The notes under the pieces are model-generated. The model did not search any database, was not told where the DNA came from, and saw only the letters and a list, made by a program, of their open reading frames with translations. The translations under genes were made by a program, and so were the position numbers. Shown piece by piece: positions 49,669 through 56,772 of a stretch of 61,499 bases of DNA. Source of the DNA: a virus; the IMG/VR virus record IMGVR_UViG_3300034198_020069, positions 1 through 61,499 of that record; one strand, written 5' to 3'. The number at the start of each line of letters is the position of its first letter. Position 1 is the stretch's first letter.

Positions 49669-50460
49669 TTAAGCGTAATTATAAACTAAATCCAATAACT
49701 CAGTATTAATTTTGGTATCATCTTCAATATTTAATTTAGATGAAATAGGATTAAAATCAATATCTACCAAATGATTAGATTGTGTAAGATTTTCTTGAAT
49801 ACGATTATAAACAGACCATAAATCATTTCCTAAATCTTCCTCTCTAACAGCTCTTAATAGTTGTAAAGCATCAATCTTTCTAGTATTACCAAATCGAATT
49901 TTTAAAGCCTCTTTAGCTAATCTATGAGATTCATTCTCACTCAATTCTTTTTCTTTTAATTTACCGAATTTATTTACAATATTTTGAGTGGACTCCTCCA
50001 TACTTTTAAGTCGATTTTCTAATACATTATGATCTTGAGATGTATGAGATAATGAAAAAGATCCGAATCGTTCACCTGAAATTAACCCATTTGAGCATAC
50101 TAACCTATACATACCCATATCCACACTTACACCATTATTAAACTTGTTAGAAATGTTAACCATAGCTACAGCTTCAGTTTTAATTTTACTTGAAAGTTTA
50201 ATGTTGGGATGTTGGAGTTGAATATATTGAGAACCAATTTTACGAGTAGCAGGTCCTCTTTGTTCATAAGCGCCCCAAATATACCATCCTTGATCTCTTA
50301 AAGATTCTACAATGTCTAAGGTTTCAATGAAATCCTTTGAAGTTTTAATACGCTGATTTTCTCTCCAAGATTTCTCAAGTGAAGGTAGAAACGCGATTAA
50401 TTTGTTAACATTGTTGTCCATCGGAATGTAACCAAATTTGGGTTTGAAATTTGTAATCAT
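49669..50460 (-). CDS. DUF932 phage/plasmid-like protein
   Basis: 263 residues. The core has SVDMGMYRLVCSNGLISGER, typical of the DUF932 family found in phages and plasmids, preceded by ESLRDQGWYIWGAYEQRGPA. The C-terminal half is helical. Members are expressed early and often lie near mobile or defence genes; no activity is known. A single-gene unit with promoter and terminator. Confidence 0.8.
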   Translation of the reverse strand: MITNFKPKFGYIPMDNNVNKLIAFLPSLEKSWRENQRIKTSKDFIETLDIVESLRDQGWYIWGAYEQRGPATRKIGSQYIQLQHPNIKLSSKIKTEAVAMVNISNKFNNGVSVDMGMYRLVCSNGLISGERFGSFSLSHTSQDHNVLENRLKSMEESTQNIVNKFGKLKEKELSENESHRLAKEALKIRFGNTRKIDALQLLRAVREEDLGNDLWSVYNRIQENLTQSNHLVDIDFNPISSKLNIEDDTKINTELLDLVYNYA

Positions 50461-50483
50461 ATTTTAAAATTTTAATTTATGTA

Positions 50484-50516
50484 TAAATATATGAATTAAT
50501 TTTTGAAAGACCAAAT
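50484..50516 (-). promoter_or_regulatory. early promoter for the DUF932 gene
   Basis: TTTGGTCTT, 20 bp after TTTG, TATATTTA on the minus strand, 24 bp before the start codon. The box extension GTC replaces the usual GCT. Confidence 0.7.
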
Positions 50517-50520
50517 AAAA

Positions 50521-51312
50521 TTAAGCTTCTTCTTTAGCTGATTCATAGGCATAATATACACCTTTTGAATTAATTGAGAAATAAACTTCAAAATCTTTAT
50601 CACAATCTCTATTTTTAGAAAAGAACATTTTTCTTTGTAAACTGTCTTTAGATCTTTCAACATGACAAAATGCATCCACCATATGCTTTAATCTATTAGA
50701 ACCTGCAAAATCCCCTGATTTAGTCATTTGTTGAATATTAATAAATGTGGTAAAGTAGTTATTATCATTATTACCTTTTTTATGAGTATCCTGAAGATGC
50801 AATAACCAACTTTCAGCCATTCCCTCAGTACATTTATGAGCGTCTTTATACATATCAATCACCTCAGCAATTGAATCTATACCTACCACATCATATCCTG
50901 ATTTAAAAACATACTCTAAAACTTCTTTAATATCATCCGCGTAATTCTTTAAAAACAAAACTTCAACACAACTTACTTTAGGTAATCTTTTACAATACTT
51001 ATAATAAGCAATTTCATCCATTTCTCCTGAAACGAATAATGTTTTATAACCCTGCATAGTTAAGTTAGATAATACATCTAACACTACAGTGGATTTACCT
51101 GAACCTGGGCCCCCTGCAAACATCATATTAGTACCAGGCATTAAACCTCCTTCAGTTGAAAAAATTACATCCAACTCAGTATTAGTTTTCATAGGCTCAA
51201 ACAAACTATCACCGAAATAAAGATCAGAACCTCTAAGAGTATTTACGATACTTGGATCAAAAACTTTTTCAATTTTCATTTTTGATGGGCGGCCTCTTTT
51301 TACAGTATTCAT
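50521..51312 (-). CDS. RecA-fold ATPase (RadA/DnaB-like)
   Basis: 263 residues. The N-terminus KRGRPSK is an AT-hook-like motif. Walker A GGPGSGKST is at 67-75, ETF-type FVSGEMDEIAYYKYCKR follows, and VVGIDSIAE is a Walker B-like strand. There is a FINIQQMTKSGDFAGSNRLKHMVD segment similar to RadA/DnaB loops. It could be a recombination or helicase-loading ATPase. It lacks the zinc finger and Lon-like domain of RadA. Confidence 0.78.
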   Translation of the reverse strand: MNTVKRGRPSKMKIEKVFDPSIVNTLRGSDLYFGDSLFEPMKTNTELDVIFSTEGGLMPGTNMMFAGGPGSGKSTVVLDVLSNLTMQGYKTLFVSGEMDEIAYYKYCKRLPKVSCVEVLFLKNYADDIKEVLEYVFKSGYDVVGIDSIAEVIDMYKDAHKCTEGMAESWLLHLQDTHKKGNNDNNYFTTFINIQQMTKSGDFAGSNRLKHMVDAFCHVERSKDSLQRKMFFSKNRDCDKDFEVYFSINSKGVYYAYESAKEEA

Positions 51313-51336
51313 TTTTCTTATTTTCTTATTATGATA

Positions 51337-51369
51337 TAAAGATAAGTTAAGGGATTTGGTAAGCCAAAC
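51337..51369 (-). promoter_or_regulatory. early promoter for the RecA-fold ATPase
   Basis: GTTTGGCTT, 20 bp, TATCTTTA followed by TATCATAATAAG on the minus strand, 24 bp before the start codon. Confidence 0.8.
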
Positions 51370-51401
51370 CCCTTTAAAAATAAGATAATATAAAAAATTC
51401 T

Positions 51402-51818
51402 TTATATTTTAGCTAACTGAAAATGCATACCATCTTTTCTTTTCCAATTACCACCCCAATGAAAACCTGCATCAGTAAAACATTTAACAAACCCCGCAGA
51501 TAATTTAGGTTCCATATTTAATTGATTTTCGAAAGCGTTTACATCAATAGCAATAGCCCAACTATGCAGGCTCATAGAATTTAAACCTCGTTTTTTACGA
51601 ATGTTGAAACATCCGTCCCAAGTTTTTAATTCATTTACAAAATTTCTATCTATTAAGTTTTTAAAAGCTTGTTCTAGGGGCCCAATTAAATCTCGATTAC
51701 AATATAAACGTTTAGGAATAACTCCTATTTCTAGGTTAGAAGGAACATCCCACATAACCAAATTTTTTTGTAGTTCAGGATTTCCATATTTTTTCAAACA
51801 TTGAGCTGCTGTTACCAT
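51402..51818 (-). CDS. M15-family peptidase, probable endolysin
   Basis: 138 residues. The zinc ligands H85 (SMSLHSWAIAID), D92 and H132 (GMHFQLA) fit L-alanyl-D-glutamate/D,D-peptidases of the M15 family. There is no signal peptide, so export would need a holin; none is identified. It is followed by an intergenic A-rich stretch and precedes the ATPase promoter. It probably cleaves peptidoglycan stems at lysis. Confidence 0.85.
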   Translation of the reverse strand: MVTAAQCLKKYGNPELQKNLVMWDVPSNLEIGVIPKRLYCNRDLIGPLEQAFKNLIDRNFVNELKTWDGCFNIRKKRGLNSMSLHSWAIAIDVNAFENQLNMEPKLSAGFVKCFTDAGFHWGGNWKRKDGMHFQLAKI

Positions 51819-51838
51819 ATCAATACATATTATATAAT

Positions 51839-52024
51839 TTATTGATATTCATCATCTGATATAGAAGCAGCGTCTAATTCATTACGAATTTTTAACATAT
51901 AATCCTCATATCTAAAATCCCAATAATGATCATGTTTTAAAGAATTATCATCTTTTAGATATTCTAAGAATTTTACTCTAATATTGTTAGGCAAATCTTC
52001 AGCCCATTGTTTAGCAGTTTTCAT
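51839..52024 (-). CDS. small hypothetical protein (61 aa)
   Basis: It begins MKTAKQWAEDLPNNIRVKFL; helical, acidic at the C-terminus, with HDHYWDFRYEDYMLKI in the middle. It is preceded by a late-type TATAAATA element and is located directly upstream of the endolysin gene, 20 bp apart. Function is unknown. Confidence 0.6.
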   Translation of the reverse strand: MKTAKQWAEDLPNNIRVKFLEYLKDDNSLKHDHYWDFRYEDYMLKIRNELDAASISDDEYQ

Positions 52025-52026
52025 AT

Positions 52027-52035
52027 TTATAAATA
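52027..52035 (-). promoter_or_regulatory. late promoter-like element
   Basis: Palindromic ATATTTATAAATAT immediately before the 61-aa gene, the same as the element at 40648. It would make the endolysin gene late-expressed, as expected for lysis. Confidence 0.45.
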
Positions 52036-52045
52036 TCTAATTTTG

Positions 52046-52132
52046 AAGTCAGGACAGGATTCGAACCTGTAAAACCTCCATGTAAGATAAAGGGGGGAGG
52101 TATGATATCTGTTTCATCAACTCGCTAGTACT
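52046..52132 (-). pseudogene. degenerate tRNA with enlarged anticodon loop
   Basis: It keeps a perfect T-arm (ACAGGTTCGAATCCTGT) and a D-arm-like GCGAGTTGATGAAACAG. The anticodon stem CCTCC/GGAGG encloses about 16 nt instead of 7, and the acceptor halves (AGTACTA, CCTGACT) scarcely pair. Its 5' end overlaps the 3' end of tRNA-Leu by 4 nt. It is a decayed tRNA, or one with an insertion in the loop. Confidence 0.6.
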
Positions 52133-52210
52133 TCTGGCCGGACTCGAACCGGCACACCCTAAGGCAACAGATCTTAAGTCTGTCGTGTCTACCAATTTCA
52201 CCACAGAAGC
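52129..52210 (-). tRNA. tRNA-Leu(UAA), normal variable arm
   Basis: Acceptor GCTTCTG/CAGAAGT; anticodon loop CTTAAGA with stem CAGA; variable arm of about 13 nt; T-arm GCCGGTTCGAGTCCGGC. Confidence 0.92.
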
Positions 52211-52216
52211 AAATTG

Positions 52217-52290
52217 TGGTCCTTGTAGGACTTGAACCTACGACCCACGGATTATGAGTCCGTCGCTCTAACCATCTGAGCTAAAAGACC
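52217..52290 (-). tRNA. tRNA with CAU anticodon (Met or Ile2)
   Basis: Acceptor GGTCTTT/AAGGACC; anticodon loop CTCATAA with stem CGGA; T-arm GTAGGTTCAAGTCCTAC; discriminator A. The third CAU tRNA of the window; not an initiator. Confidence 0.9.
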
Positions 52291-52292
52291 TT

Positions 52293-53020
52293 ATCTTCCT
52301 GATACCACTCAGGCTCGCACAATGTGTCTACACTTATCTTTTAAGTTTAGGTGTTCTAGGTATATTAATACACACCATTTTTCAACAACTACTACAACAA
52401 TATTACTACTGTTGAGGCATAAATAAGATTTTTAACGGACTGAAAATGTAATTACCGTTTATTTATGCTGCCACCATTATTGTTACTTAGGTTATATACT
52501 CCATTCAATCTACAATCCTGACAGTCATATCAAGTATAACATACATCAGTGGGATAGTATTTTCACAATAACTTTACATTCTTCTACTTACTATTTACCA
52601 CAATATTATAATGTGGTCAGTATAGAATATTATCTAATGTTTTGTAATAAAGTATTTTCGAAATATTTACTTCGGAACTATAATAACTTCTCCATTGAAG
52701 TTTTCCTTTTATTACAAAACAATTAGACATGAGATTGATATTTGTGTTAAGAGTTAATTCATGTAGCCACACCTTCCATCCTCTCTTTAAGTTGTGTACG
52801 GTACTTAGTTTCTCTTATCCCAATCAGAGAAACAACACAATTTGTAGTAATAAAACATTTAAGCCTTTTACTGTACAAGACATGGTAGTACTTAATCCAA
52901 TTATTACTACAACTTTTTATGTGAATTACATTTTAAATTTCTGTTTGACATAGTAAGACTTATAATAATTCACAAAGGTAAATATCAAACCTAATTTCTT
53001 TCAGAATTTCAATGAACGCT
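52293..53020 (-). ncRNA. long array of structured RNA (N5, about 730 nt)
   Basis: No credible gene, but dense perfect stems: GCATAAATA/TATTTATGC (52417, 52460), CCACA/TGTGG (52598, 52612), a 13-bp stem at 52639-52651 with 52708-52720 enclosing AACTTC/GAAGTT, ACATGA/TCATGT (52727, 52759), TTGTGT/ACACAA with TTTCTC/GAGAAA nested (52792-52840), a 12-bp stem at 52842-52853 with 52901-52912, and GTGAATTA/TAATTCAC (52921, 52966). It lies between two tRNAs under an early promoter at 53161. Confidence 0.65.
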
Positions 53021-53024
53021 TTCG

Positions 53025-53098
53025 TACTCCCTACTGGACTTGAACCAGTGACCTTGATGATATAAGCATCCTACTCTAACCAACTGAGCTAAAGGAGC
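53025..53098 (-). tRNA. tRNA-Ile(UAU)
   Basis: Anticodon loop CTTATAT gives UAU, stem GATG/CATC; T-arm ACTGGTTCAAGTCCAGT; acceptor GCTCCTT/AGGGAGT; discriminator A. UAU-type Ile tRNAs are uncommon in bacteria, which normally read AUA with lysidine-modified CAU. Confidence 0.88.
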
Positions 53099-53160
53099 AA
53101 ATAATATTTTAAAATATACTTAGCCAATCAATCATATCTACCGCTTCAACTTTCATGATA

Positions 53161-53193
53161 TAAAGATAATATTCAAATTTTCAAAAGCCAAAC
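53161..53193 (-). promoter_or_regulatory. early promoter for the Ile(UAU)/N5/second tRNA block
   Basis: GTTTGGCTT, 20 bp, TATCTTTA on the minus strand. Downstream is a 15-codon frame (MKVEAVDMIDWLSIF) before the tRNA, which I list only as a possible leader peptide. Confidence 0.75.
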
Positions 53194-53227
53194 ATTTTTT
53201 AAAACTTCTTTTTTCTAATCTTGAGAT

Positions 53228-53258
53228 TTTGAACCACCTATTTATTAGGTGGCTCAAA
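53228..53258 (-). terminator. hairpin terminator after the 94-aa gene
   Basis: A 13-bp stem with one G-T pair (TTTGAGCCACCTA with TAGGTGGTTCAAA, 5-nt loop) lies 15 bp beyond the gene's stop. The T-tract is weak but the stem is very stable. Confidence 0.7.
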
Positions 53259-53273
53259 TCCCATAGCATCTTA

Positions 53274-53558
53274 CTATATTGAAATATTCATGCAGCAGAA
53301 ATTCTTAGCTCTGTAACTTGTAAACACTTTCTTAGTGCCTGTACCACTCTCACCTTTTTTCCAAAATGTAAATTTGATGTTAACACTAACCATAGTATCG
53401 AGTTTAGGATCGTTAATATATTCAACATCAGTTACCCAAATTTTAGATACTTTTCTATTATCCTGAGCAAATCTAAGCAACGTTTTAGAAAAGATCATTA
53501 AATCTTTAACACTCTCAAATTTTTGCTCTAAACCGTCTTTGAAATCTAAATCCATCAT
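53274..53558 (-). CDS. small early protein (94 aa)
   Basis: It begins MMDLDFKDGLEQKFESVKDL; a mixed alpha/beta domain with KIWVTDVEYINDPKLDTMVS and FTFWKKGESGTGTKKVFTSY. One early promoter and one terminator make it a single-gene unit. I do not recognise it. Confidence 0.6.
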   Translation of the reverse strand: MMDLDFKDGLEQKFESVKDLMIFSKTLLRFAQDNRKVSKIWVTDVEYINDPKLDTMVSVNIKFTFWKKGESGTGTKKVFTSYRAKNFCCMNISI

Positions 53559-53576
53559 ATCTTTTTAATCAATATA

Positions 53577-53609
53577 TAAATATATGTATATATCTTTGGG
53601 TAGCCAAAC
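53577..53609 (-). promoter_or_regulatory. early promoter for the 94-aa gene
   Basis: GTTTGGCTA, 20 bp, TATATTTA on the minus strand, 18 bp before the start codon. Confidence 0.78.
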
Positions 53610-53625
53610 CTTTTGAAACTTCTAT

Positions 53626-53880
53626 TTACCCCTTTGATACTATTTTGAAAAACATACCTCTACCTCCAAACATATATGGGTTATAATAACTCCCATCTTT
53701 TATACTATATAAAGATTCACTTCCTGGTCTGTACACAATTTCACTTTTTCTTATTAGTTTATCAGAAACAGGGATTAGATTACTATCCTTAGTTAGACTA
53801 TCTATATCTAGATCTCTAACGTAACGTTTTCTAAACTTGTTTGATTTACAAACTGAAGGATTATTAGGAAATTTGATCAT
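53626..53880 (-). CDS. small early protein (84 aa)
   Basis: It begins MIKFPNNPSVCKSNKFRKRY, basic N-terminus, then RKSEIVYRPGSESLYSIKDG and a Gly-rich C-terminus. It follows the next gene by 22 bp in what looks like a four-gene unit from the promoter at 54685. Not recognised. Confidence 0.55.
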   Translation of the reverse strand: MIKFPNNPSVCKSNKFRKRYVRDLDIDSLTKDSNLIPVSDKLIRKSEIVYRPGSESLYSIKDGSYYNPYMFGGRGMFFKIVSKG

Positions 53881-53902
53881 TTAGATTAAAATTTTTAAGT
53901 TT

Positions 53903-54124
53903 TTAGTCATTGATTATACTATTTAAATATTCGAGTACTTCTTTTGCTTTTTTTATATCTCTCTCATCAATATACCAACCCCCTTGTTCCTGTCTACCAT
54001 GTGTATAAAATATAACATCAGGTGTATCAAAATGTAGTCCTGGATAAGTAGGGTCATATTTAGGATATTTTTTATCTTGTACAGCAATACATCCTACTCT
54101 TTCATCTATAAAAAATCTACTCAT
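53903..54124 (-). CDS. small early protein (73 aa)
   Basis: It begins MSRFFIDERVGCIAVQDKKY; the centre is FDTPDVIFYTHGRQEQGGWY and the end a helix. It overlaps the upstream gene by ATGA. The pattern of short aromatic beta strands suggests a small folded domain. Not recognised. Confidence 0.58.
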   Translation of the reverse strand: MSRFFIDERVGCIAVQDKKYPKYDPTYPGLHFDTPDVIFYTHGRQEQGGWYIDERDIKKAKEVLEYLNSIIND

Positions 54125-54417
54125 GGTTTTCTTGACAAATTATTATACATCCACGTAGATAAAGAAGTGGGACAAGGGATACAAATAACCCATCTAAGGT
54201 AAGGTAAAATTCCTATCACTCCTACTCCCCAATGACCATCCATTACTATAGATAGTTCAAATTCAAAGGTATCTAATGTCCAAAAACGGAAAAATAACCA
54301 ACTAAAACTTAAACTAGGTGTATTGTATTTATCTCCTTTTTTATAGGATATTTTAGGTATAAGAGAAAATATTTCTCGATTATACCATCTTTCGGGTTTA
54401 TGATTTGATAATAGCAT
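54121..54417 (-). CDS. small early protein, hydrophobic (98 aa)
   Basis: It begins MLLSNHKPERWYNREIFSLI and carries seven Trp residues, with ELSIVMDGHWGVGVIGILPY and LRWVICIPCPTS. The hydrophobic centre might be membrane-associated but is not a clear transmembrane helix. TAATG overlap joins it to the gene interrupted by UGA. Confidence 0.58.
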   Translation of the reverse strand: MLLSNHKPERWYNREIFSLIPKISYKKGDKYNTPSLSFSWLFFRFWTLDTFEFELSIVMDGHWGVGVIGILPYLRWVICIPCPTSLSTWMYNNLSRKP

Positions 54418-54680
54418 TATTGTTTTGTTATTAATCCGTCTTTTTCAAGCATTATTTTTAAACTATAATAAAGAGCAACTGTTGCTTCTTTACTTAAGGG
54501 TAATACAGTTTGAAGTATGTTCCTATTGAATGTATAACTACAAGGTAATGGATTTTCCCCTTTAAATAACCTTCTAAAAACAATACGATAACTAGTATCT
54601 TTATAAGGATATATCCATAATCTTCAATTCGGGTATTTAGTAAATATTCCCAAATCACATGATGTGATTTTTATTTCCAT
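54417..54680 (-). CDS. small early protein interrupted by one in-frame UGA
   Basis: ATG at 54680 opens MEIKITSCDLGIFTKYPN, then TGA at 54626-54624, then the same frame continues RLWIYPYKDTSYRIVFRR for 68 more codons to TAA. The stop overlaps the next start as TAATG, and an early promoter sits directly upstream, so the full 87-codon frame appears to be the real gene. UGA could be read through, often as Trp, or be a nonsense mutation or sequencing error. Confidence 0.55.
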
Positions 54681-54684
54681 AACA

Positions 54685-54717
54685 TAAATGTATGATGAAA
54701 TTCTCGGAAGGCCAAAG
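54685..54717 (-). promoter_or_regulatory. early promoter giving a nearly leaderless transcript
   Basis: TTTGGCCTT, 20 bp, TACATTTA on the minus strand. The -7 box ends 4 bp before the ATG at 54680, so transcription would start at or next to the initiation codon. Confidence 0.75.
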
Positions 54718-54719
54718 AA

Positions 54720-54740
54720 AGCCTGAAAAGATTTCAGGCT
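54720..54740 (-). terminator. terminator after the 153-aa gene
   Basis: Perfect 9-bp stem AGCCTGAAA/TTTCAGGCT with a 3-nt loop, 5 bp from the gene's stop, then TTTCTTTGG on the minus strand, which is already the next promoter's upstream box. Confidence 0.85.
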
Positions 54741-54745
54741 CGCGT

Positions 54746-55207
54746 TTATCCCATTTGGGTAAATACTGCCCCACATCGTTTGCTTTTCTCTTTCATTATC
54801 TTATGACCTTCATTTGTGTTTGGAATTCGAATAAGTCCATGCGTTGCATGACTAAAAAGCCCGAATGTAACTTCGAATGAACCTATGGTTGAATTAGGAT
54901 CAATTATAAAATGTCCATGTTCAATAAAGTGTTTAATGTTATCACTTTCCTTCATTCCGTTGCTTAAGTACTGATCAAAATCAACACGTACAAAACCCGT
55001 GTCGGAAAGCGAAGAGTGATATGTGATTTCCTTGAAGAAATTAACACCTCCTGTATTGTAACAAACGTAGAAATTATTGTCTTCGCTTTTATAAAATGTA
55101 GGTTTATATTTCATGTACATCTCCACTTTTTTAATCCATTCAGCTGGGTTGTAGCCATTTATCTCTGAATTGATTACTTCTTCTGGTGTGGTGGTTGTGA
55201 TTTTCAT
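54746..55207 (-). CDS. early protein (153 aa)
   Basis: Start chosen at 55207 (MKITTTTPEEVINSEINGYN); an upstream ATG at 55288 would read through the promoter. The middle YKSEDNNFYVCYNTGGVNFF and the end FSHATHGLIRIPNTNEGHKI are a compact alpha/beta fold. Codon and base use are richer in GC than most of the window. Not recognised; a single-gene unit. Confidence 0.6.
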   Translation of the reverse strand: MKITTTTPEEVINSEINGYNPAEWIKKVEMYMKYKPTFYKSEDNNFYVCYNTGGVNFFKEITYHSSLSDTGFVRVDFDQYLSNGMKESDNIKHFIEHGHFIIDPNSTIGSFEVTFGLFSHATHGLIRIPNTNEGHKIMKEKSKRCGAVFTQMG

Positions 55208-55228
55208 CGTCTCGCGTTTATTATGATA

Positions 55229-55260
55229 TAAATATAAGATAAAAATCTTAGAAGGCCAAA
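55229..55260 (-). promoter_or_regulatory. early promoter for the 153-aa gene
   Basis: TTTGGCCTT, 20 bp, TATATTTA then TATCATAATAAACG on the minus strand, 21 bp before the start codon. Confidence 0.8.
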
Positions 55261-55341
55261 AGAGTGTTATATTAAAGATATTGTTCAAGTTTATCTACCA
55301 CACTGCTTTATACTAAATCATTATTGGAAACCGTAAATAAG

Positions 55342-55761
55342 CTAATCTCGCTGACCAGCATTTTTAGTAATCCTCTCAAAGAAATTGTCATCAGGTGGAA
55401 CCCAAGTTTCAATTATCTGTAAAACACGATATGCTACTTTATCAATATCATCAAATCTTTGACCGACAATTTTGATGTTTGGGTATTTTGTTTCGTCTGG
55501 ACTTTCAATTTGAATAATGACCTGTTTCTCCCAATCTTCTGATGCTTTACCATAATAACCTTCAAATTGACTTTCAAGTGTTATTGCTCTTAACGTATCA
55601 AATCTATAATGTCATGTTGAAGAACATTCTGGGAGTAGTCCATCATCTTCAATGCTTAGATTTATCCTATTATTATCAATAGACTCAACTTTTATAATAT
55701 CATTGAATTCGTTTGTAACGAAGTTTCCAATACGAAGATCGTTAGCTTTTATCTTGTGCAT
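55342..55761 (-). CDS. early protein interrupted by one in-frame UGA (139 codons)
   Basis: ATG at 55761 opens MHKIKANDLRIGNFVTNEFN, an IGNxV-type opening common in Bacteroidota phage proteins. TGA at 55614-55612 (codon 50) follows CSST, and the frame continues HYRFDTLRAITLESQF to TAG. Both halves have coding character and no frame shift. The next residue context suits Trp. The gene overlaps the upstream 89-aa gene by 20 bp. Confidence 0.55.
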
Positions 55762-56011
55762 ATTCTGAAAAATCTAGAGTATCAATGTTATTATCTAATA
55801 GGTGTCCCAAGTTTAATAGAGCGATAAAAACAGGATGGTATGGAAAATGTTTTCGTACCATTTTACCTATTTCTTCATTTGCTTCTGCTTGATTTTCATC
55901 AAATCGTTCAAATTCTTTTACCCTATCTCCTACATCTGTTAAGAATGTTCTTAACTCATTTAAATCATCTTCGCTAATTAGCGTGACTGATAGTTGTTTT
56001 ATCTTTCCCAT
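55742..56011 (-). CDS. small early protein (89 aa)
   Basis: It begins MGKIKQLSVTLISEDDLNEL, helical and acidic, then EIGKMVRKHFPYHPVFIALL. It is 4 bp from the previous gene's stop and overlaps the next. Part of a six-gene string of small genes (56772 to 55342). Not recognised. Confidence 0.6.
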   Translation of the reverse strand: MGKIKQLSVTLISEDDLNELRTFLTDVGDRVKEFERFDENQAEANEEIGKMVRKHFPYHPVFIALLNLGHLLDNNIDTLDFSEYAQDKS

Positions 56012-56015
56012 TGTT

Positions 56016-56192
56016 TTAATTTTGTATACTATGCTGTAATAAAAATCGCCTAATTACCTCTGATAATATTATATCAGTATCGTCTAATTTTGGAGGAACA
56101 GACATTGTGAAGCTGCGCCCTCCAGTTGAACATAATTTACTAAGTGCTGATTGAGCCATTTCTGCAAGTTGTTGGTCGGGAATAACTTCCAT
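56016..56192 (-). CDS. small early protein (58 aa)
   Basis: The frame MEVIPDQQLAEMAQSALSKL continues to ILSEVIRRFLLQHSIQN. Its ATG follows the stop of the 43-aa gene directly (TAAATG). A helical protein with a central TGGRSF turn. Not recognised. Confidence 0.58.
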   Translation of the reverse strand: MEVIPDQQLAEMAQSALSKLCSTGGRSFTMSVPPKLDDTDIILSEVIRRFLLQHSIQN

Positions 56193-56324
56193 TTATGCTT
56201 TGAATTCTTCGTGTGTCATTGCATCAACTTCTACTGCTCCACATTTAGGGCATTTATCACTATCAATAGCCATTTTCTTTAAGTCTTTGACTATTTCTTC
56301 GGGTATGTCAATATTTTTTCTCAT
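56193..56324 (-). CDS. very small zinc-knuckle-like protein (43 aa)
   Basis: The frame begins MRKNIDIPEEIVKDLKKMAI and has KCPKCGAVEVDAM, a single CxxC pair. The opening resembles half of a ribbon-helix-helix motif. ATGA overlap upstream and TAAATG downstream strongly support it as a coupled gene. Confidence 0.58.
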   Translation of the reverse strand: MRKNIDIPEEIVKDLKKMAIDSDKCPKCGAVEVDAMTHEEFKA

Positions 56325-56587
56325 TGTGCGTAACTTATCGCTCCTTTTAATGTTTTAAACTCACGTTCTGTTTTCCACATATCTTGAACAGCCCAATTCA
56401 TATCATCTTTTTCACAATTACCATAAATGATATTTTTACCTGTGTCCATACTTTCAAGGCACATACCTTGGTTGTAAAGCATATTACCTATTTCATCTTC
56501 GTGATTTTGAGCAATCATTTCTATCATTTCGGAAGTTAATGGCTTACCCTTGTGTAGAGTAAGCCACTTTTTAAAATCTTGTTTCAT
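56321..56587 (-). CDS. small early protein (88 aa)
   Basis: It begins MKQDFKKWLTLHKGKPLTSE, helical, then GNCEKDDMNWAVQDMWKTER. ATGA overlaps on both sides. Not recognised. Confidence 0.6.
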   Translation of the reverse strand: MKQDFKKWLTLHKGKPLTSEMIEMIAQNHEDEIGNMLYNQGMCLESMDTGKNIIYGNCEKDDMNWAVQDMWKTEREFKTLKGAISYAQ

Positions 56588-56772
56588 TTTGCTTTTTTGT
56601 TTAGTTTATCTCTTTTAGTTCCAAGTTTTGCAAATCTTGTGTAAGCTACATCAGTTGGTTTTTTACCTGCTTTTTCGCAAGCAACAAAGTAGTCTTTCAA
56701 CTCATCCATTCCAGCATTTACGTCTGACAAGTCAGAGCATTTTTTAGCTATTGTGTAAGCTCGTAAGTCCAT
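56584..56772 (-). CDS. small early protein (62 aa)
   Basis: It begins MDLRAYTIAKKCSDLSDVNA; all helical with a Lys-rich C-terminus. ATGA overlap with the next gene. First gene of the string; its upstream leader contains a GC-rich hairpin (56801-56826). Confidence 0.6.
   Translation of the reverse strand: MDLRAYTIAKKCSDLSDVNAGMDELKDYFVACEKAGKKPTDVAYTRFAKLGTKRDKLNKKAK

Noticed and set aside
52729-52953. Plus-strand 74-codon frame in the structured RNA region.
   Set aside because: It spans several RNA stems, lacks plausible composition, and is opposite to all other genes.
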